Assembly: GCA_028673005.1 (NCBI GenBank)
Contig: CM054117.1
Location: forward strand, 34,692,561 to 34,756,560
Reading direction: 5' to 3'
DNA: 64,000 nt
DNA from: Tanypteryx hageni
Lineage: Eukaryota; Arthropoda; Insecta; Odonata; Petaluridae
The position numbers and the translations under genes were made by a program. Below the pieces are notes generated by a model, which was not told the DNA's origin, ran no database searches, and worked only from the letters and a program-made list of their open reading frames with translations. Positions 1-12,550 of this stretch are shown here, piece after piece; positions within the stretch are counted from its first letter, which is position 1; every line of letters begins with the position of its first letter.

Positions 1-393
1 ATACGCGGTAGTCGTAATAACACACCGAAAGTTTTATCCGCTTTATTTAAAAGGAAAATTGCGAGAATAATTCGAGTAAATATGGTGGTTCATTTTCAGT
101 TTAATGCATTCCTAAAAAACATTTTAAAAATCATGACTATTACCTTTAAGAACGATGTCGATGTCCCTTTAATGATAATGTTAATTGCGGCGCTGGAAAT
201 ATTAGTTGGACGAGGCTCTCTCCTGTGGAACATTCATTGGCGATCCAACAGGTGGATGAGGAGAACTTCCGGCATTGGCGGTGCTACTTTAGGAGACATC
301 ACTTGAGATACTGTTAAATTAACCTGTGATTGGAACCTGGTTCAACTTTTTTTGAGGTCTTAGTAAACCTCTCTATAGGGATTTAGTAAATAT
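1..393. repeat. Left part of a recent segmental duplication, no recognised gene
   Basis: This stretch matches 49614-50008 almost base for base. The duplication runs on to about 6915 (matching about 56549) with an offset drifting from 49615 to 49631. A 74-codon open frame at 82-306 (+) is present, but I recognise no domain in it. It may extend left of the window. Confidence 0.85.
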
Positions 394-1358
394 TTAGTAA
401 TATGTAACATCTCTCTTTTTAAGCTGTTGTAAAAGTTGCTCTGTCATCCAGAATTTCCTAAATTTGCAAGAGTTCTTAGGACAATTTACTCCAATTCTAT
501 CACAAATTTTGTTTAATTCCCTCACTAATAATTCATACTGAACAGTTGGGCTTACTTGTACTATAATATTTTCAAAATTGCGCTGATCTATGTATTCTTG
601 CACTTTGCTATCACTTAGGTATGTAAGATTTTGGTCAACAAGTAAACAAACAGAGTTATCTGTTTCAAGGTTGACAAAAATATTCTCCAACAATGTAGCG
701 ATCTGCCTGTTTAGTTTTTATTACAAAACCTTCTACATTGCAGTTAAACCATTTAATAAGAATGTGATCCTAGCAGGATTTAGATGTTACATTGTTAACC
801 ACTTCTTCTCTTTTAAAATTATTAATAACCTCAGCACGTATAGAGTATCACATTTGGATCTTCTTTATTTTTTATATCTATATTAAAGTTTCCTAGCATT
901 ATTACATTTTTATAATTAAACTTATCAACCATATTCTGCAATTTATGCACGAATTCATTTTTATTAGTGCTTGAAGGTTTATATGAACAAACAATAAGCA
1001 AGTCTTTTACATTAATTCTAGCTATGCCCGATAAAAATTCTAAATTTACAGTTTTATCACAATCATGATTAAGGAATTTATTATTATCTTTTACAAAAAG
1101 AATTATACCCACACCTTTCCTGTTTTTCTGCATATTGCAATACTTGTTATAACCTTGTAAATTATATAGGTCAGTTTCAGATGGCATTATATTTACTTCT
1201 GTTAAAGCTATGAATAATATATTTGAATGTACAGTCATGTGTTGGTGTATAATTTGAAATTCATCCCAGTTCTTAAGTATTGATCTAATATTTATATGGT
1301 AACATATTGAACTATGTTTCCAGTCATATGAACCAATGTCTATTACAGAATCAAGCAC
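394..1358 (-). pseudogene. LINE fragment: endonuclease domain and linker
   Basis: Two open pieces on the minus strand make up one broken non-LTR retrotransposon. The piece at 831-1358 (175 aa) looks like an AP-type endonuclease. It has a start resembling 'INIRSILKNWDEF', an 'ALTEVN' segment where the catalytic Glu is expected, 'VCSYKPSS', and 'NVIMLGNFNIDI', the usual GDFN motif altered to GNFN. The piece at 394-693 (99 aa) resembles the linker between endonuclease and reverse transcriptase. The two are separated by frame breaks, and the reverse transcriptase is missing. The same fragment occurs at 50009-50973 but is absent at the matching place beside gene 1 (about 38955). It therefore inserted after that older duplication and before the recent one. 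Clade not assigned. Confidence 0.7.
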
Positions 1359-2311
1359 TCGGCAAACTTCGGCTACCTATCGGATGTGATCGGGCTCGGC
1401 ATTATCTCGTCCGTTTTAAATCGCTTTCTTTATAAATATCTGTTAAAAGTTGAACGAAAAAACTTTATATTTACTTATAACAGTAGCTATACAATACAAC
1501 TTCATAAAATTTTCGGCAATTCCCGATATATAAAAGTCCCCCGTTGTTTGCGAATGCGAAAATGTGTGATATTAATTCCGAGAATCATTAGCGAGAAAAG
1601 AACAAGGAATTTTTCGAGGAAAAAATGAAATAATGCCATATACAAGTAAACATTACTCAACAGATATTTTATTTGAAGGAATGCAGTTCTTAGTTATATG
1701 AATATATGTGCAAAATTGGAAACAAAAAATCTGGCAGGGTGATAATTAACAGAATGCGACAAATAATCGGGGTTCTAAAATATATATACAATTTTTATTA
1801 ATATCTTTGCAAGCAAGGTTTCAACGGACATCCTAGTAATGAGTTACAAACAGATGGTATGTATTGTTTCACTAGGATTAACGGTCTTATGACGGGTTTG
1901 TCAAACATAGTAACTGACACCTGTCATATGACGGGCAATGCACTATTTATAATATATAGAGAGTGTATAAAATACATTTTAGCCCGTACTAACTTAACGA
2001 TTGTGCTCCTATAATATTTTTTCTTTCATTTAATTACAGAAGACACATTCAGCAATACAACTACTTCAAACGAATTCTTATCAAGGTAAAATGAATACAT
2101 TAGATGAATTTCAGTTTCTTTATTCTCATTCATGCAGTCTATGGTCAGATATTCCATTTCATTACTACTACTCTTGCATTTTTATGAGGTAGTTCAGACA
2201 TGACTGGAAAAATATTTAATAGGGATTGGAGAAGACTGAATAATTGCCGATGTTATAGCGGTTATGGTCCTTGAGCTAAAAAGTAGAGCATCATTTACAG
2301 ATGATATATTT
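1359..2311. other. 3' flank of GH18-like copy 3, no gene seen
   Basis: The sequence is homologous to the 3' flanks of the other two GH18 copies (about 38960-40084 and 50975-51926). A minus-strand AATAAA at 2119-2124, about 190 bases past the stop of the copy, is a candidate polyadenylation signal. Short open frames here (for example 1386-1628) show no recognisable domain. Confidence 0.5.
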
Positions 2312-3463
2312 TTATTTATTAATTATCGGTGTCTCTTTTTTCGTTAAGGTGCTGTAGGTGGTCCGAGTCAGGGGATATTTTCCTTCTCCGCCATTCCCCC
2401 CGTAGTCATCCCTATCCAATGACATGACAGCCGCCCCTCCTAAATTGCTTTCGACTGCATAGCGACACTGCAAAGATTACAAAACCATTATTAAAAACGC
2501 TACATTATTAGAGTTACCACTTTTAATACTAGTTAATCTGCCTTTATCTCTTTACGGGAACCAACCCCATCTGTTGGAAATCGTATTGCTCGACGTTTGA
2601 TTTCCAAACTACATATTATTTTACACGAACTAAATTCTAAAAAGTAGGATTAATGATGATAATTTTAATTTATTGGATGAGTGGATTCATAAACGGATGT
2701 ATAATAAAAATACAAACTATTTTATGATTAAATATATTTTAATAAATGATTATATTTTCATTCATTATTGCTTGTTGTTTTTAACGTGCCACAGTTAACT
2801 CTTATTTTGTATGGTATATGTCGACAATGAGTATTATAATTTTTACTTAATTTGGTATTCTGAATAAATGTTATAAATTTTTGATAATATATTGCTTCAT
2901 TATTACCCACAGGACAATTTGACTGCCAACTGAACTAGATTTAATTATTTATACTTAAAAATATTTGGATATGCCCTGGTTTTTACTATTTTCGATTAAA
3001 ATATATTTGTCTGATGAATTATTTTCTAGGTCCTACTAGTCGTCTTACGGACTTTGTCACGGTAGTGGCCAGGAGCAGTGAGGCTATTACATATTAGGAA
3101 ATCATAATAAATTGTCAAATGAATATGATTCACTACCAAAACGGTAAAATAATTCATACTATATTTAGATTTGGAAGATTAAAGTAATAATTTCTGTAAT
3201 AAAGTAATCATTGCTAGAAGTATAGATCTATACATGTTTTTCAAAAATTAATCCACCTTCTATATGTGATTTATAATTGCCAATTAAAATAGTTTAAATT
3301 ATTTATCATTAAAAGTATCTTTTTAATGATTAATTATTTTTACCTTCGCAGCGACAGATGTGGGATCGTCGTAGCTAACCCAGAGGCCATCTTTGTTTGA
3401 TGCGTACGGTGATTTAGTAGCTTCATCCCAGTTTTCTGTCTGGTTTCCAAACCATTTCACTAG
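2312..3463 (-). pseudogene. GH18 chitinase-like copy 3, last two exons only
   Basis: Two C-terminal exons of a chitinase-like GH18 gene are visible. The penultimate exon is 3344-3463, with an AG acceptor and a GTAAAA donor. It reads 40 codons, including 'LVKWFGNQTENW' and 'GLWVSYDDPTSVAAK', which matches the GH18 'WVGYDD' strand. The last exon, 2312-2467, reads 52 codons, including 'NLGGAAVMSLDRDDYGG', the GH18 C-terminal strand in which the conserved cleft Trp is Met. It ends '...TKKETPIINK' and a stop, seven residues longer than gene 1. The penultimate exon has an in-frame 12-base deletion relative to both paralogues. None of the seven upstream exons is present, because homology ends at about 6915. 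This is a truncated copy, probably not functional. Confidence 0.8.
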
Positions 3464-5343
3464 CTATCAGAAAAATAATCAAATTAAATCTTTTAGTTTT
3501 ATTATTGCTATACACTTAAATATAAAGTGGCTCTAGGAAATATTTTTAATTATGTATTAATGCTCAAGAAAATCAAAATTTCGTTAGCGATATTTATAGG
3601 ACCTCGTTAGACATTTTGAAATTCATTCGTAATACGAAGTGCCGTACCCAGGATATGGCGAAGATGGTTTTGCAATAAGCGCCACTTGAAAACTTCGCCA
3701 GACCTTCCCGCAAAAAATGCTAAAATTATATTTCCTCATAATATAATTTTAATTTAATACTAATATAACGTTATTTTTAACATCAGTCATATATCAAATG
3801 AAAATACTATCATTACGTTTTGGAATCCTGGAAAAATAATATTTTGCATAGGTAAATAAGATATTTCCTAAAATTTTACCAACAGCGCTATGATGTCATT
3901 ACTACTTTCGCAAAGAACGGCATAATGGTTGTTTGGGTAAAAAGAACTATCGAGGTAATTCTGTGATTGAAATACTGTTGATAGATCAGTGGTTCCCAAA
4001 CTGTGTGACGCGGGACACTGGAGTCCCGCAACTAATATTTAGGGGTGCAGCTAAAGGATATGGATGCGTTGATAGGTAATTAGTGGAATAAAATTTGCTC
4101 AACTGAATTGAATATGACATAGTAGCAACATATAGTTGCTTCCTAAGATTGTAAAACCCGCATGTAAAATCATAACAAGAGAAGAATGGTCCATAAATCA
4201 TGGGCGCATCCAGGCAAAGCAGAGGAGTTATTTACGATTCATGGAATCATGTCAAGAATGATAACAATTAATGACTTAATATATTGTCTAAGATCTGGAA
4301 TGCCACAGAAATATCGAACTTTTGAATCACCGATTTATTTCCTAATCGATTGTACTTAATAAAACAATCGACTATTATTAAAAATTCCTTCGTCATAATT
4401 ACCCATTTATATTCACTTACAAACGCTGTCTATAGATAAAGAAAATAGACGTACATATTTAAGTTCATTTCTCGTATATTTTCCATTTCCCTTCACTTTC
4501 AAAATGTTGAGTGCTGGCGAAAGAAAATGAAACTAATTAAGTATTCGCAGCAGATATTGTTTACTCCCTTAGCCACAAAGGTTGTTGTTGAGAGCAGTTA
4601 AGAAACACTGGAGTATTTTTTCAAGGCTCAGTAAATTATGACTTAAAAATTTGATTTTCTTGAAATCGGCTACTCTTTCAATAAAAATGTACTGAATAAA
4701 TATATGCTAAGTAACTATATCTACGAAGTTGTTTAAAGACTTTTTTATAAGTGATATTGTGTAACATATAAAGAAAAGTTCATTTTTTGTCGCCAGTAAA
4801 GTGTCACTCCCGATTATGCTACGCAAATCATTTATATAATTATCTTAGTTTCTTTGCCACTATGTACCGAATTTCATTCATATTCGCCCAGCATTTTCTC
4901 AGATGAAACATGCAGACGGACGCAGGGCACGACCTGACCATAAGGCGGTCTTCTTTATGACTTCTTTGAACGAAGTTGACACATATAGGTGAAATCGTTT
5001 CCGTCCGTCAGTCCCCATGTTTAAACTCGGGAACCGTACTTGGATGAAATTTGGTATTTGGGAGTTTTGCTGAAATTTGTCGGCCTATTCCAGTTTTGGT
5101 TAAAATCGGTCAATAATTAAAACCACCTTCCTTAAGACCTACAGGTTTTAAACAACGCGCATTGAAAGAATCTCGTTCAATAATAAAATATCAAAAATGT
5201 ACAACTCGAGAACCGCTCGACATTTTTTATTGAAATTTGGTATTGGAATGTTTTACTAAAATTTGTCAGCCGATTTCCATTTTTGTTAGAATCGGAATAC
5301 AGTAACGACCACATAACATGAACAACTTCATGTAGCTTACAAT
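3464..5343. other. Former intron 7 of GH18 copy 3, repeat-rich
   Basis: This is the counterpart of intron 7 in genes 1 and 2. A hAT-like end, CAGTGGTTCCCAAAC, begins at 3987 (also at 53615; the gene 1 copy at 41741 is diverged). From about 5025 to 5335 there are two degenerate units of a repeat beginning like 'gggaaccgt' followed by 'gaaatttggtatt', described further under the findings. No gene seen. Confidence 0.5.
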
Positions 5344-6915
5344 CAGGGTTCCCTCTAAGTTTCGCGACTGCGCGGCCGCGCAATAGTTTTTGAAGTGCCG
5401 CGCACTCAATTTTTCGAACGCGCATGACTGTCTGTATCTTCTTGTGTGTGTGTATCTTGCACCCGAACAGAGCTACGCCTATGCGAGCTGCAACGCACTC
5501 GGGTCCTAACTTGCCAGGGGCGCCTAATCGTCAACGTTACAAATACCAGAGCACAAAATTCTTCAGGCAGATTTTACCTCCTAACCCTTCCGATCGCATT
5601 GTCCTATTCTCGGTAAAAGACGTATTGTGGGCGTCGTAAACCGGCCTACAGAAGATGTCGGCAGGAGGTAGTGGAATGGCTTTGTGTAACTGTGGAAACA
5701 GAAACCCATAAGTCTAAAGGCGAAATTCGTCTTCAACTTAAAGAAATATTTGAGTATGATGTTGAAGTATGTTTGATTTGCAAAATTTGTGCAGCAGCAA
5801 AAGTAAATTCCAACTTCTCTTCTGGCAAGAAATGGGAAATATGTAGATGGAAATTGGATTATATGAAGAGGCACCTGTCTACAAATATTCATGTCTCTGA
5901 TATAAATATATTGAGAAGTAAAATTTCCCACCCAATGCAGTTGAACATGAAAGATATTTTACTAGGATCAACTAGTGATAGACAAAAAAGACTGGACTAA
6001 GCAGAGATAAAACGTTCAAAACCCGACGTAATAAAAATTCTCATAGACAACGTTTTTCTTGCTGTGCAAATGATTTGCTCTATGAATTCGGTGCAATACA
6101 TTAATGATCACATGGCTAAGTATTTCAATATTCCAGCATGCTGGCAAAGTAAAAACTACGCATTCGAGTTATATGAATCGATAAATTGTGTTGTTCACAG
6201 AGAAATGATGGCCGAGCTCCGAAAGTCTCAATATAACGCATTAATTATTGACGAAAGTACTGATATCTTAGTGAATATGCTGATAATATACTTTAAGTTC
6301 AGAAATCCAGTATCTAATGTGTATAAAACAGTTTGGGGGATTAATAAAATTAAGTGTTTGTAAAGCACAAGCTCTCGTTGGTGTAGTTAATGACTACTAC
6401 AGTCAGAATAATTTGGACTTGAGGAAAATAGTGATGTTTACATCAGATGGTTTCTCGGTCATGCTAGGCAAGAACAATGATGTTGCCACACTGCTTAAAA
6501 AGTGCATTCCTCATCAAATAAAACAACACTGTGTGGCTCATCGACAAGATCTGGGGTCGGTCGATGCCAGGATGAATAAATGTTAAATGTCATTAAAAAT
6601 GAAACTCATAGTGATGTAAGATGGCTTTCTAGATATTTTTTTGTAAGTGCTTTAATACGAGATTACGATGCACTAATGAGATACTTTGATCGTGAAGTGT
6701 TAGAAAACAATGGTCTGATTGAAAAGTATTGATTGAAAAAACTTTTCGAAAGCAATTATCGCAATACTCTGAATGCATTAAATGACGTATTTTGTGAATT
6801 AGCGTAGTGACCAAAAGATTTCAGGAAACCTCCCTTACGACAAAAGAAGCTGCACAGCTACCGAGGGAAGAGATCCGCAAAATAAGAGGGCAGTATCTTG
6901 GTACAGCAGTCTCTT
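5344..6915 (+). mobile_element. hAT transposon, 3'-truncated copy
   Basis: This is the left part of the hAT element found whole at 54972-58223. It starts with the TIR CAGGGTTCCCTCTAAG, preceded by CTTACAAT. Transposase pieces in three frames are 5671-6000 (BED-like zinc-binding N-terminus), 6064-6363 (with 'ALIIDESTDI') and 6317-6586 (with 'FTSDGFSVMLGKNND' and 'KQHCVAHRQDLGS'). Homology to the full copy stops at about 6915, within the transposase, and an unrelated AT-rich sequence follows. The element is not functional. Confidence 0.85.
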
Positions 6916-8836
6916 GGAGAATATATATATCCCTATTAAAAGGCTATTTAAAACCTCGTTGGTTAGTTCTGATTGTTGCGATTACTGAGAGTTTCATTAA
7001 GAATTACGTCTGGAAAATCAAGGTACATGTAAGCTTTTGATGAATTTTAATATTATTATTAAATTATTACTAAATTCTTATCGCTCCTCTTATAATATTG
7101 CCTTATGCATGCATTTAATTATTATTACATTATAATCACATTCATATTGCTCTACTATTAATAATTATTAATGCGATCTTCTCGGAATAGTTCACATTGA
7201 AAATTCATTTGAAAACTACTTTAGATGACTATATTTGTTTATGTAGTTTGTGCTATGAACATAATTTTATTATTTGGAACTGATCACTTGGCTTATTTTT
7301 TACTTTGGATGAAATATTTTCTAATTATAGACCTTTAACACCAGTTGTTCTTGCATTTTTCTAAAAGCCCTCACATTTAAGTATCATATTCCTTTTTTTT
7401 CAGCATTTAACATAGGTAATACTGTTGTAAAGGATGTTAATTTGAATAAATTTAAATAAAACATTTTAAAGTGTTGTGTTGTAGCTTATCAATTCTTCAG
7501 CTAACTATACTTATACAGTGGTTTTATATGTATGGTTGTTGTGATGATAGAAAAAGAACAATTTATTATTTTTGTCATTTAAGTTAGGTGACTAAAATAT
7601 GAAATATTCAACAATTTCACTCCTACTAGTATCTAAAGCTGAATTACTATGAATTGGCAGTATATTTTCGTTGATTTTAAGCAATGTAAATGGATAAGTC
7701 AGTATTTTCATTAATGAACAAAAGATAATATCAAACTTCTTAATACATATATACTAAACATGTATACGTTTGTCACTGAGTTTTGTACTTCTGTCTGCCA
7801 TTCTAACAACTGTAAAAAGGTTCAAGTTTAAATAGAGAGACCCCCACATCACTCAACAGCTGGCAGACACTTTTGCAACTTTTGACGCCCATGCAAGTAG
7901 AAAGGTTATCAAAATTATATTACTCAGTTAATTTTTATTTAAGTATTAACTATATAAAAGTTGGTTATAAAAATTCATTTTTATATCGTCACTTGTTTAC
8001 TTTTGCGCTCGAATACTTTGATCCAGACATCATAGCGTATAAACAGTAAAAATTTTTAAATTCATTTATTTAAAAAAATACATGCAAAATATGTCAGAAA
8101 GGGATTTTTACATTTTTTTAGTATTTCAAACCTGATAATGCTCTATTAATTTGTTTTACAATATTTCTCTATCATTGATAAACTATGAATTACAAGTGGT
8201 ATTTATGGTATGAGAATTCCTTGGAATGACTAACACATACTGAAACATTTCCTGTCAACATTGAGAAACCAGCCTGCGTTAGTCCTGGTTTGGACTTCTT
8301 GTTTTAGGCTGGGGTCAGCAGAGAGTGAGAGAGTAAAGGACAGATAGAAAAGCGGAGAAGAACGTATGCATGTGTTTAAGCGTATGCATTGGAAGAATGC
8401 CTCTTAGTGGTTAGTGAAGGAGAACGTTTTATGAATTTGCTGCAACGCTCGGGGAAGAAAAGGGCGAGCCATCAGGAGTCGGCCGTTTGCACCTATATCC
8501 ACTTCCTAGGTAAAAGGAACGCTGTAGTGAGCAGCCAATACCTATCCTGATTCTTTAAAGCGGCGATTTTCGAGGTGCGGGTCGCAACCCAGTATTGAAG
8601 CGGGGAGCATAAAAGTTAGTTAACAAGTACCGTGGCAACAACGCAAGCACTTATTCCCGAAACAGGTGAAAGGTGAAAAACATACATGTAACGAACTTGG
8701 ACAATTTGGTCAAATGCTTTGCTTTTGGCATCCATTTATGCAATGCAATTTATGCATTCTTACATTTTTACATCGCACTGAGGCGGGAGCAAACAGCGTG
8801 GGAGGACAACGTTTCCCTCGATCGACCTGCCTCTCT
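6916..8836. other. AT-rich intergenic sequence, nothing recognised
   Basis: There is no open frame with a recognisable domain, no clear tRNA-like box and no paired terminal repeat that I could find. The left edge is the breakpoint of the segmental duplication. Confidence 0.5.
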
Positions 8837-9220
8837 CCCTTTCCTCTATTTCACGTCCCACTCTGGAGGCTCCCTCCCTCACCCTCTTCTCCTCTCTCTC
8901 TCTTTCTTCCCTCCCTCCCTATCTCTTTCCTGCCTCCCTCCCTCTCCTCCCTCCCTCTCCTCCCTCCCTCTCCTCCCTCCCTCTCCTCCCTCCCTCTCCA
9001 CCCTCCCTCTCTCTCCTCCCTCTCCCTCCTTCCTCCCTCTCCTCCCTCCCTCTCCTCCCTCCCTCTTCTCCCTTCCTCTCCTCCCTTCCTCTCCTCCCTC
9101 CCTCCCTCTCCTACCTTCCTCTCCTCCCTTCCTCTCCTCCCTCCCTCCCTCTCCACCCTCCCACTCCTTCTTCCCTCTCCTCCCTCCCTCTCCTCCCTCC
9201 CTCCTCACCCACCGCCCCAC
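8837..9220. repeat. CT-rich microsatellite/minisatellite tract
   Basis: The sequence is nearly pure pyrimidine on the plus strand, built on a 13-base unit (ctcctccctccct) with variants. The long open frames on both strands here encode only Pro/Ser/Leu or Glu/Gly/Arg runs and are by-products of the repeat, not genes. Confidence 0.9.
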
Positions 9221-10649
9221 TAGCGCCATGGTCGCAAGCACATGGTTCGAATTGGTTATGATTGCTCGAGATAAAAGTTTCGGCGAAATCGGCTGAACCG
9301 CAGTTTCACAGATTCCGATGAAAAGATTTCCTTATTTGTCTCAAAACGCCCGAGAGAAAGTTAACGGAGCCGTTTATATCCTTTTATAACAAATGAGCGT
9401 CGCTCTCTCGAGAGGAAGCTCCGCCAACGCGCGCTGACCTAATCTCGGCTTCGTTTCGGGGAAAATATGAAAATGCGAAAATGCGTGGGATTTTCCATTT
9501 TGGAGAAAGAGACTTAGTAACTGCTTATTTTTCGACATTCTCCGGACCAACGCTCTATCATCAATAAAGATCGACAAAACCTGAACAAATCGAATTAAAT
9601 CATCTCCAAGGTATGGAAAATATGAGATTTCTTTCACGAGTTAAATCTGTTGGTATTATTAAGGAAGCATAGATTTTACGATATATAATCGCCAAAGAAA
9701 TTCTTTTGTATAATGAGACAATTGGGAATAAAAATTGAGAAAAGGTACTAGGATTGAAAATCTATGTAACTTCTGGGGAAAAATAAATGCGCATTTCGTC
9801 AACATCAGTGGAGTTCACCGATTGTAGATTCATTTTTAGAGCATATACCTATCTAGTTTTCTCTACCTTTTTTAGCTGCTGGAGAGAGAGATTTTCAATT
9901 TTATTTCTGCTATAAGGTGAACTTGATGAACGTTTCCTGAAGTAATGGAATGAATCGTAATTTTCAATTATAATTTCTTAAATAAACTCGTTGCAATTGG
10001 ACTCGCTTACTTTTAAGTTATTAAACAAGGTTTTTGCAAAATTTGGTCTATAGATTATACACGAGATATATTATGTTAGTTTCACTGTGAAATAAGTAAT
10101 CGTGTAAAGTCCGATATAAAAAAAAGTTGAAAATCAAAATCGTTCATCACATAGGCGAGATCGTTCAAATGGCATTGCTTTTCTTCACGATTTTAAGATA
10201 ACTTTTAAATTAAACGAATTAAGAACAGGACGGAAATAAAGTTGATAATCCGAGGGGGATGGCCTCATAAATCAATGATTCGCTTTGGAAAACTAAACGT
10301 CTGCATTCAGAATTCTATTTTATGAGACTATATCTGTCGCAACATACTGCGGAAGTGAGCTATAAATATACTTTTAAGTCCTATTATGGCTTTCTTTCTC
10401 GCAACCGCAGTGTTTTCCGCCTGGAGATTGCGAAGGCGTTTTTCTGCTTCACCGGTGATGTAGTCGCTCGATCGTCATCTGTTGTTTCCGAAAGCGCAGT
10501 CGCAGCTCAAACGACGCGCTCCACTTTCCGGGAGGATATTCTACAACGAAACTATCGTAGCAGATTAGTTTTCCCGTTTCTGAATGCGGGTGTTTTATTT
10601 AGTTGGGTCCGGGCTAGCCAAGCTAGTATCAACCAGCCCGAACGTTCTC
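9221..10649. other. Intergenic sequence, nothing recognised
   Basis: A 117-codon open frame at 10322-10675 (+) has no domain I recognise and no splice or codon evidence to support it. Nothing else stands out. Confidence 0.4.
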
Positions 10650-10850
10650 CAAGAGATACGATAGTTCAGTGGTAGAATATCCGCAAGGAGAGTGGAAGGA
10701 CAGGGTTCGATTCTCAGACATAGCAGAATTTTTTCGTTTCAAAAATATTCCCAAAATTACAGCTGATGCCTATCTGCATAAGATCTTTAGATCATACTAT
10801 TCCATCAATTTCTTCAATTGTATTTCTTTAAACGCAATAACTACATCGAT
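10650..10850 (+). repeat. SINE-like repeat with tRNA-like head
   Basis: The head, about 10655-10725, contains an A-box-like TAGTTCAGTGGTAGAAT and a B box GGTTCGATTC. A possible 5-bp anticodon stem (TCCGC with GTGGA) closes a 7-base loop. The acceptor stem does not pair and U33 is missing, so this is not a working tRNA gene. The following body, about 10721-10840, recurs at 19204-19320 without the head ('ttacagctgatgcctatctg' here). A tRNA head plus a dispersed body is SINE architecture. A chance tRNA pseudogene next to a repeat is the alternative. Confidence 0.45.
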
Positions 10851-12334
10851 AAACTTCCAAAAAACAACATTATAATCACGAAAAAATCTTCATAAGCGTA
10901 TATTGCTGAGCAGAATGTCGTCCAACGCCTTCTTATCTGAGAGGAGCTATTCTTACAAAAATGCGTGGGCGAGTTCTTCCAGGAAAGGTTGATGGGGTCG
11001 GGGGGAAGTGGGAAGGGGTGGGGTGGGGAAGTGTCTAATAAGCGCTGCTTTGGCACGGGACCTTTAGGTTAAAGAAGCTCCAATAATTATTCTTAAAGGA
11101 GAACGGTAACTGTGGAACTGTGCCAGGTGAGCGGCGGCGCCGACGTGTGGTTGAGTCACAGCGGCGCCCTCTAGACAGAGATAGTGAGAGAGAGTTAAAA
11201 GCGAAGGGTTATCGCGTTCCCGAAAGGGTGAATCATTAACGCGTGCACCGACTGCATAGACCTACTTCTCTCGTCTACCGAGAAAGTTCCACGCTCGTTT
11301 AACTTTTAAATTTTTACGAGAGTGGGCGAGACAACGCGTTTGAGACGATCAAAGGAAAATGCGAACGGCCCAGACGACAAAATTGCCTTGAGCCGCGAGT
11401 GTACATTGCACGCGGCCATAGCAATAGACACGAATCGGCCAATCTGTGGCTCTTGAAAGAGAAAACCGAAGACGAACGCTTTGTTCGAAAAAACAAAATT
11501 ATTACGAAAAGTCGGCGAAAAGAGGTAAATCGCTAATAAGAAAAATTCATTTCCTAATTAAAATATTAATTAGTTTAACTGGAATAATTATATGTTAGAT
11601 TTCTACAAGAGCTTCCTCTTTTAATCGTCGATTCGCACTTCAAAAAGAATTAACGCAGAAATATTTGTAAGTTCCAAGAGGAATCGCCAAACTTTAATTG
11701 ATTTGTTCTTTGTATGTTCTGCCATGATACTCTATTCGAAATAACTTTTAAATTAATGACCTAAATTTATACATTCATTACACTGTCAAAGCTCTGAGCT
11801 GAGTATTCGCCACTCACTACGTTATTTCGTCTTACTAAAAGGCTTTATAAAAACTTCTTTAAAAGGCGCTGGCCTTTAAAAGGTTAGGGATTTGTTGCAA
11901 TGGCTTTGCGAACATCCAGCCGTTGCGATAAAAACTGATACTGAAACTGATAGGAATATGAGGTCATTCATTATAAACGGTTAAGTATATAAAATATAAA
12001 CACTTGAGGCACTTAAACTGCTTCAGTCGAATGAATTTCAACGAATCCAAAAAGATAATGGAGTCATTTTACGGAGAGAAATAATAATTAAGTATGCATT
12101 AATTTATAAATTTAAAATTTGTACTCATTTACGACATCATAACATAACTTGATCAGTTTGTTGAATTCGATCTAGGATAATGAATTTACAGAGCAGAGAG
12201 CAATGCGCGCTCCAATGACTGCGTCAACTCATTATCCTTGTCGTTATGCAACATCCATGGCTGTTCTTTGCATGACTCGAGATTAGCCCGTGTATTACCA
12301 ATATATTCTAGACATGGTAGAATTAGATTTAAAT
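10851..12334. other. Intergenic sequence with one GC-rich motif cluster
   Basis: No gene recognised. At 11130-11175 two GGCGGCGCC/GCGGCGCC blocks occur; the second reads CTAGAGGGCGCC on the minus strand and resembles a CTCF core motif. The last eight bases, 12327-12334 (ATTTAAAT), are the left target duplication of the hAT nest. Confidence 0.4.
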
Positions 12335-12550
12335 CAGGGCATCGAACCGGAATCGAACCGAGAACCGAAACCGAAAAAAACGTTATTTTAGCCGGAGTAA
12401 AACCGAACCCGAACCGAAAAAAATATTTTTCTGAACCCGAACCGAAACCGAAAAGCGTTATTTATTTCGTTCAGTTTTTCGGTTCGCAAAAACAGTGGGA
12501 GCGAAAGAAGAGTTCCTTTTTGAAAGCCTCACTTTTTAACACCAAATAAG
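12335..12550 (+). repeat. Left hAT terminus with subterminal motif array
   Basis: TIR CAGGGCATCGAAC is followed by about a dozen degenerate 'aaccgaa' motifs up to about 12485. The 103-codon frame crossing it is only a translation of the motif array. Confidence 0.65.

Noticed and set aside
8666..9296. Four long open frames on both strands
   Set aside because: They translate a CT-rich repeat into Pro/Ser/Leu or Glu/Gly/Arg runs; no start context, domain or non-repeat core.
10655..10725. Possible functional tRNA gene
   Set aside because: Acceptor stem does not pair, T stem is weak and U33 is absent; kept only as a SINE-like head.
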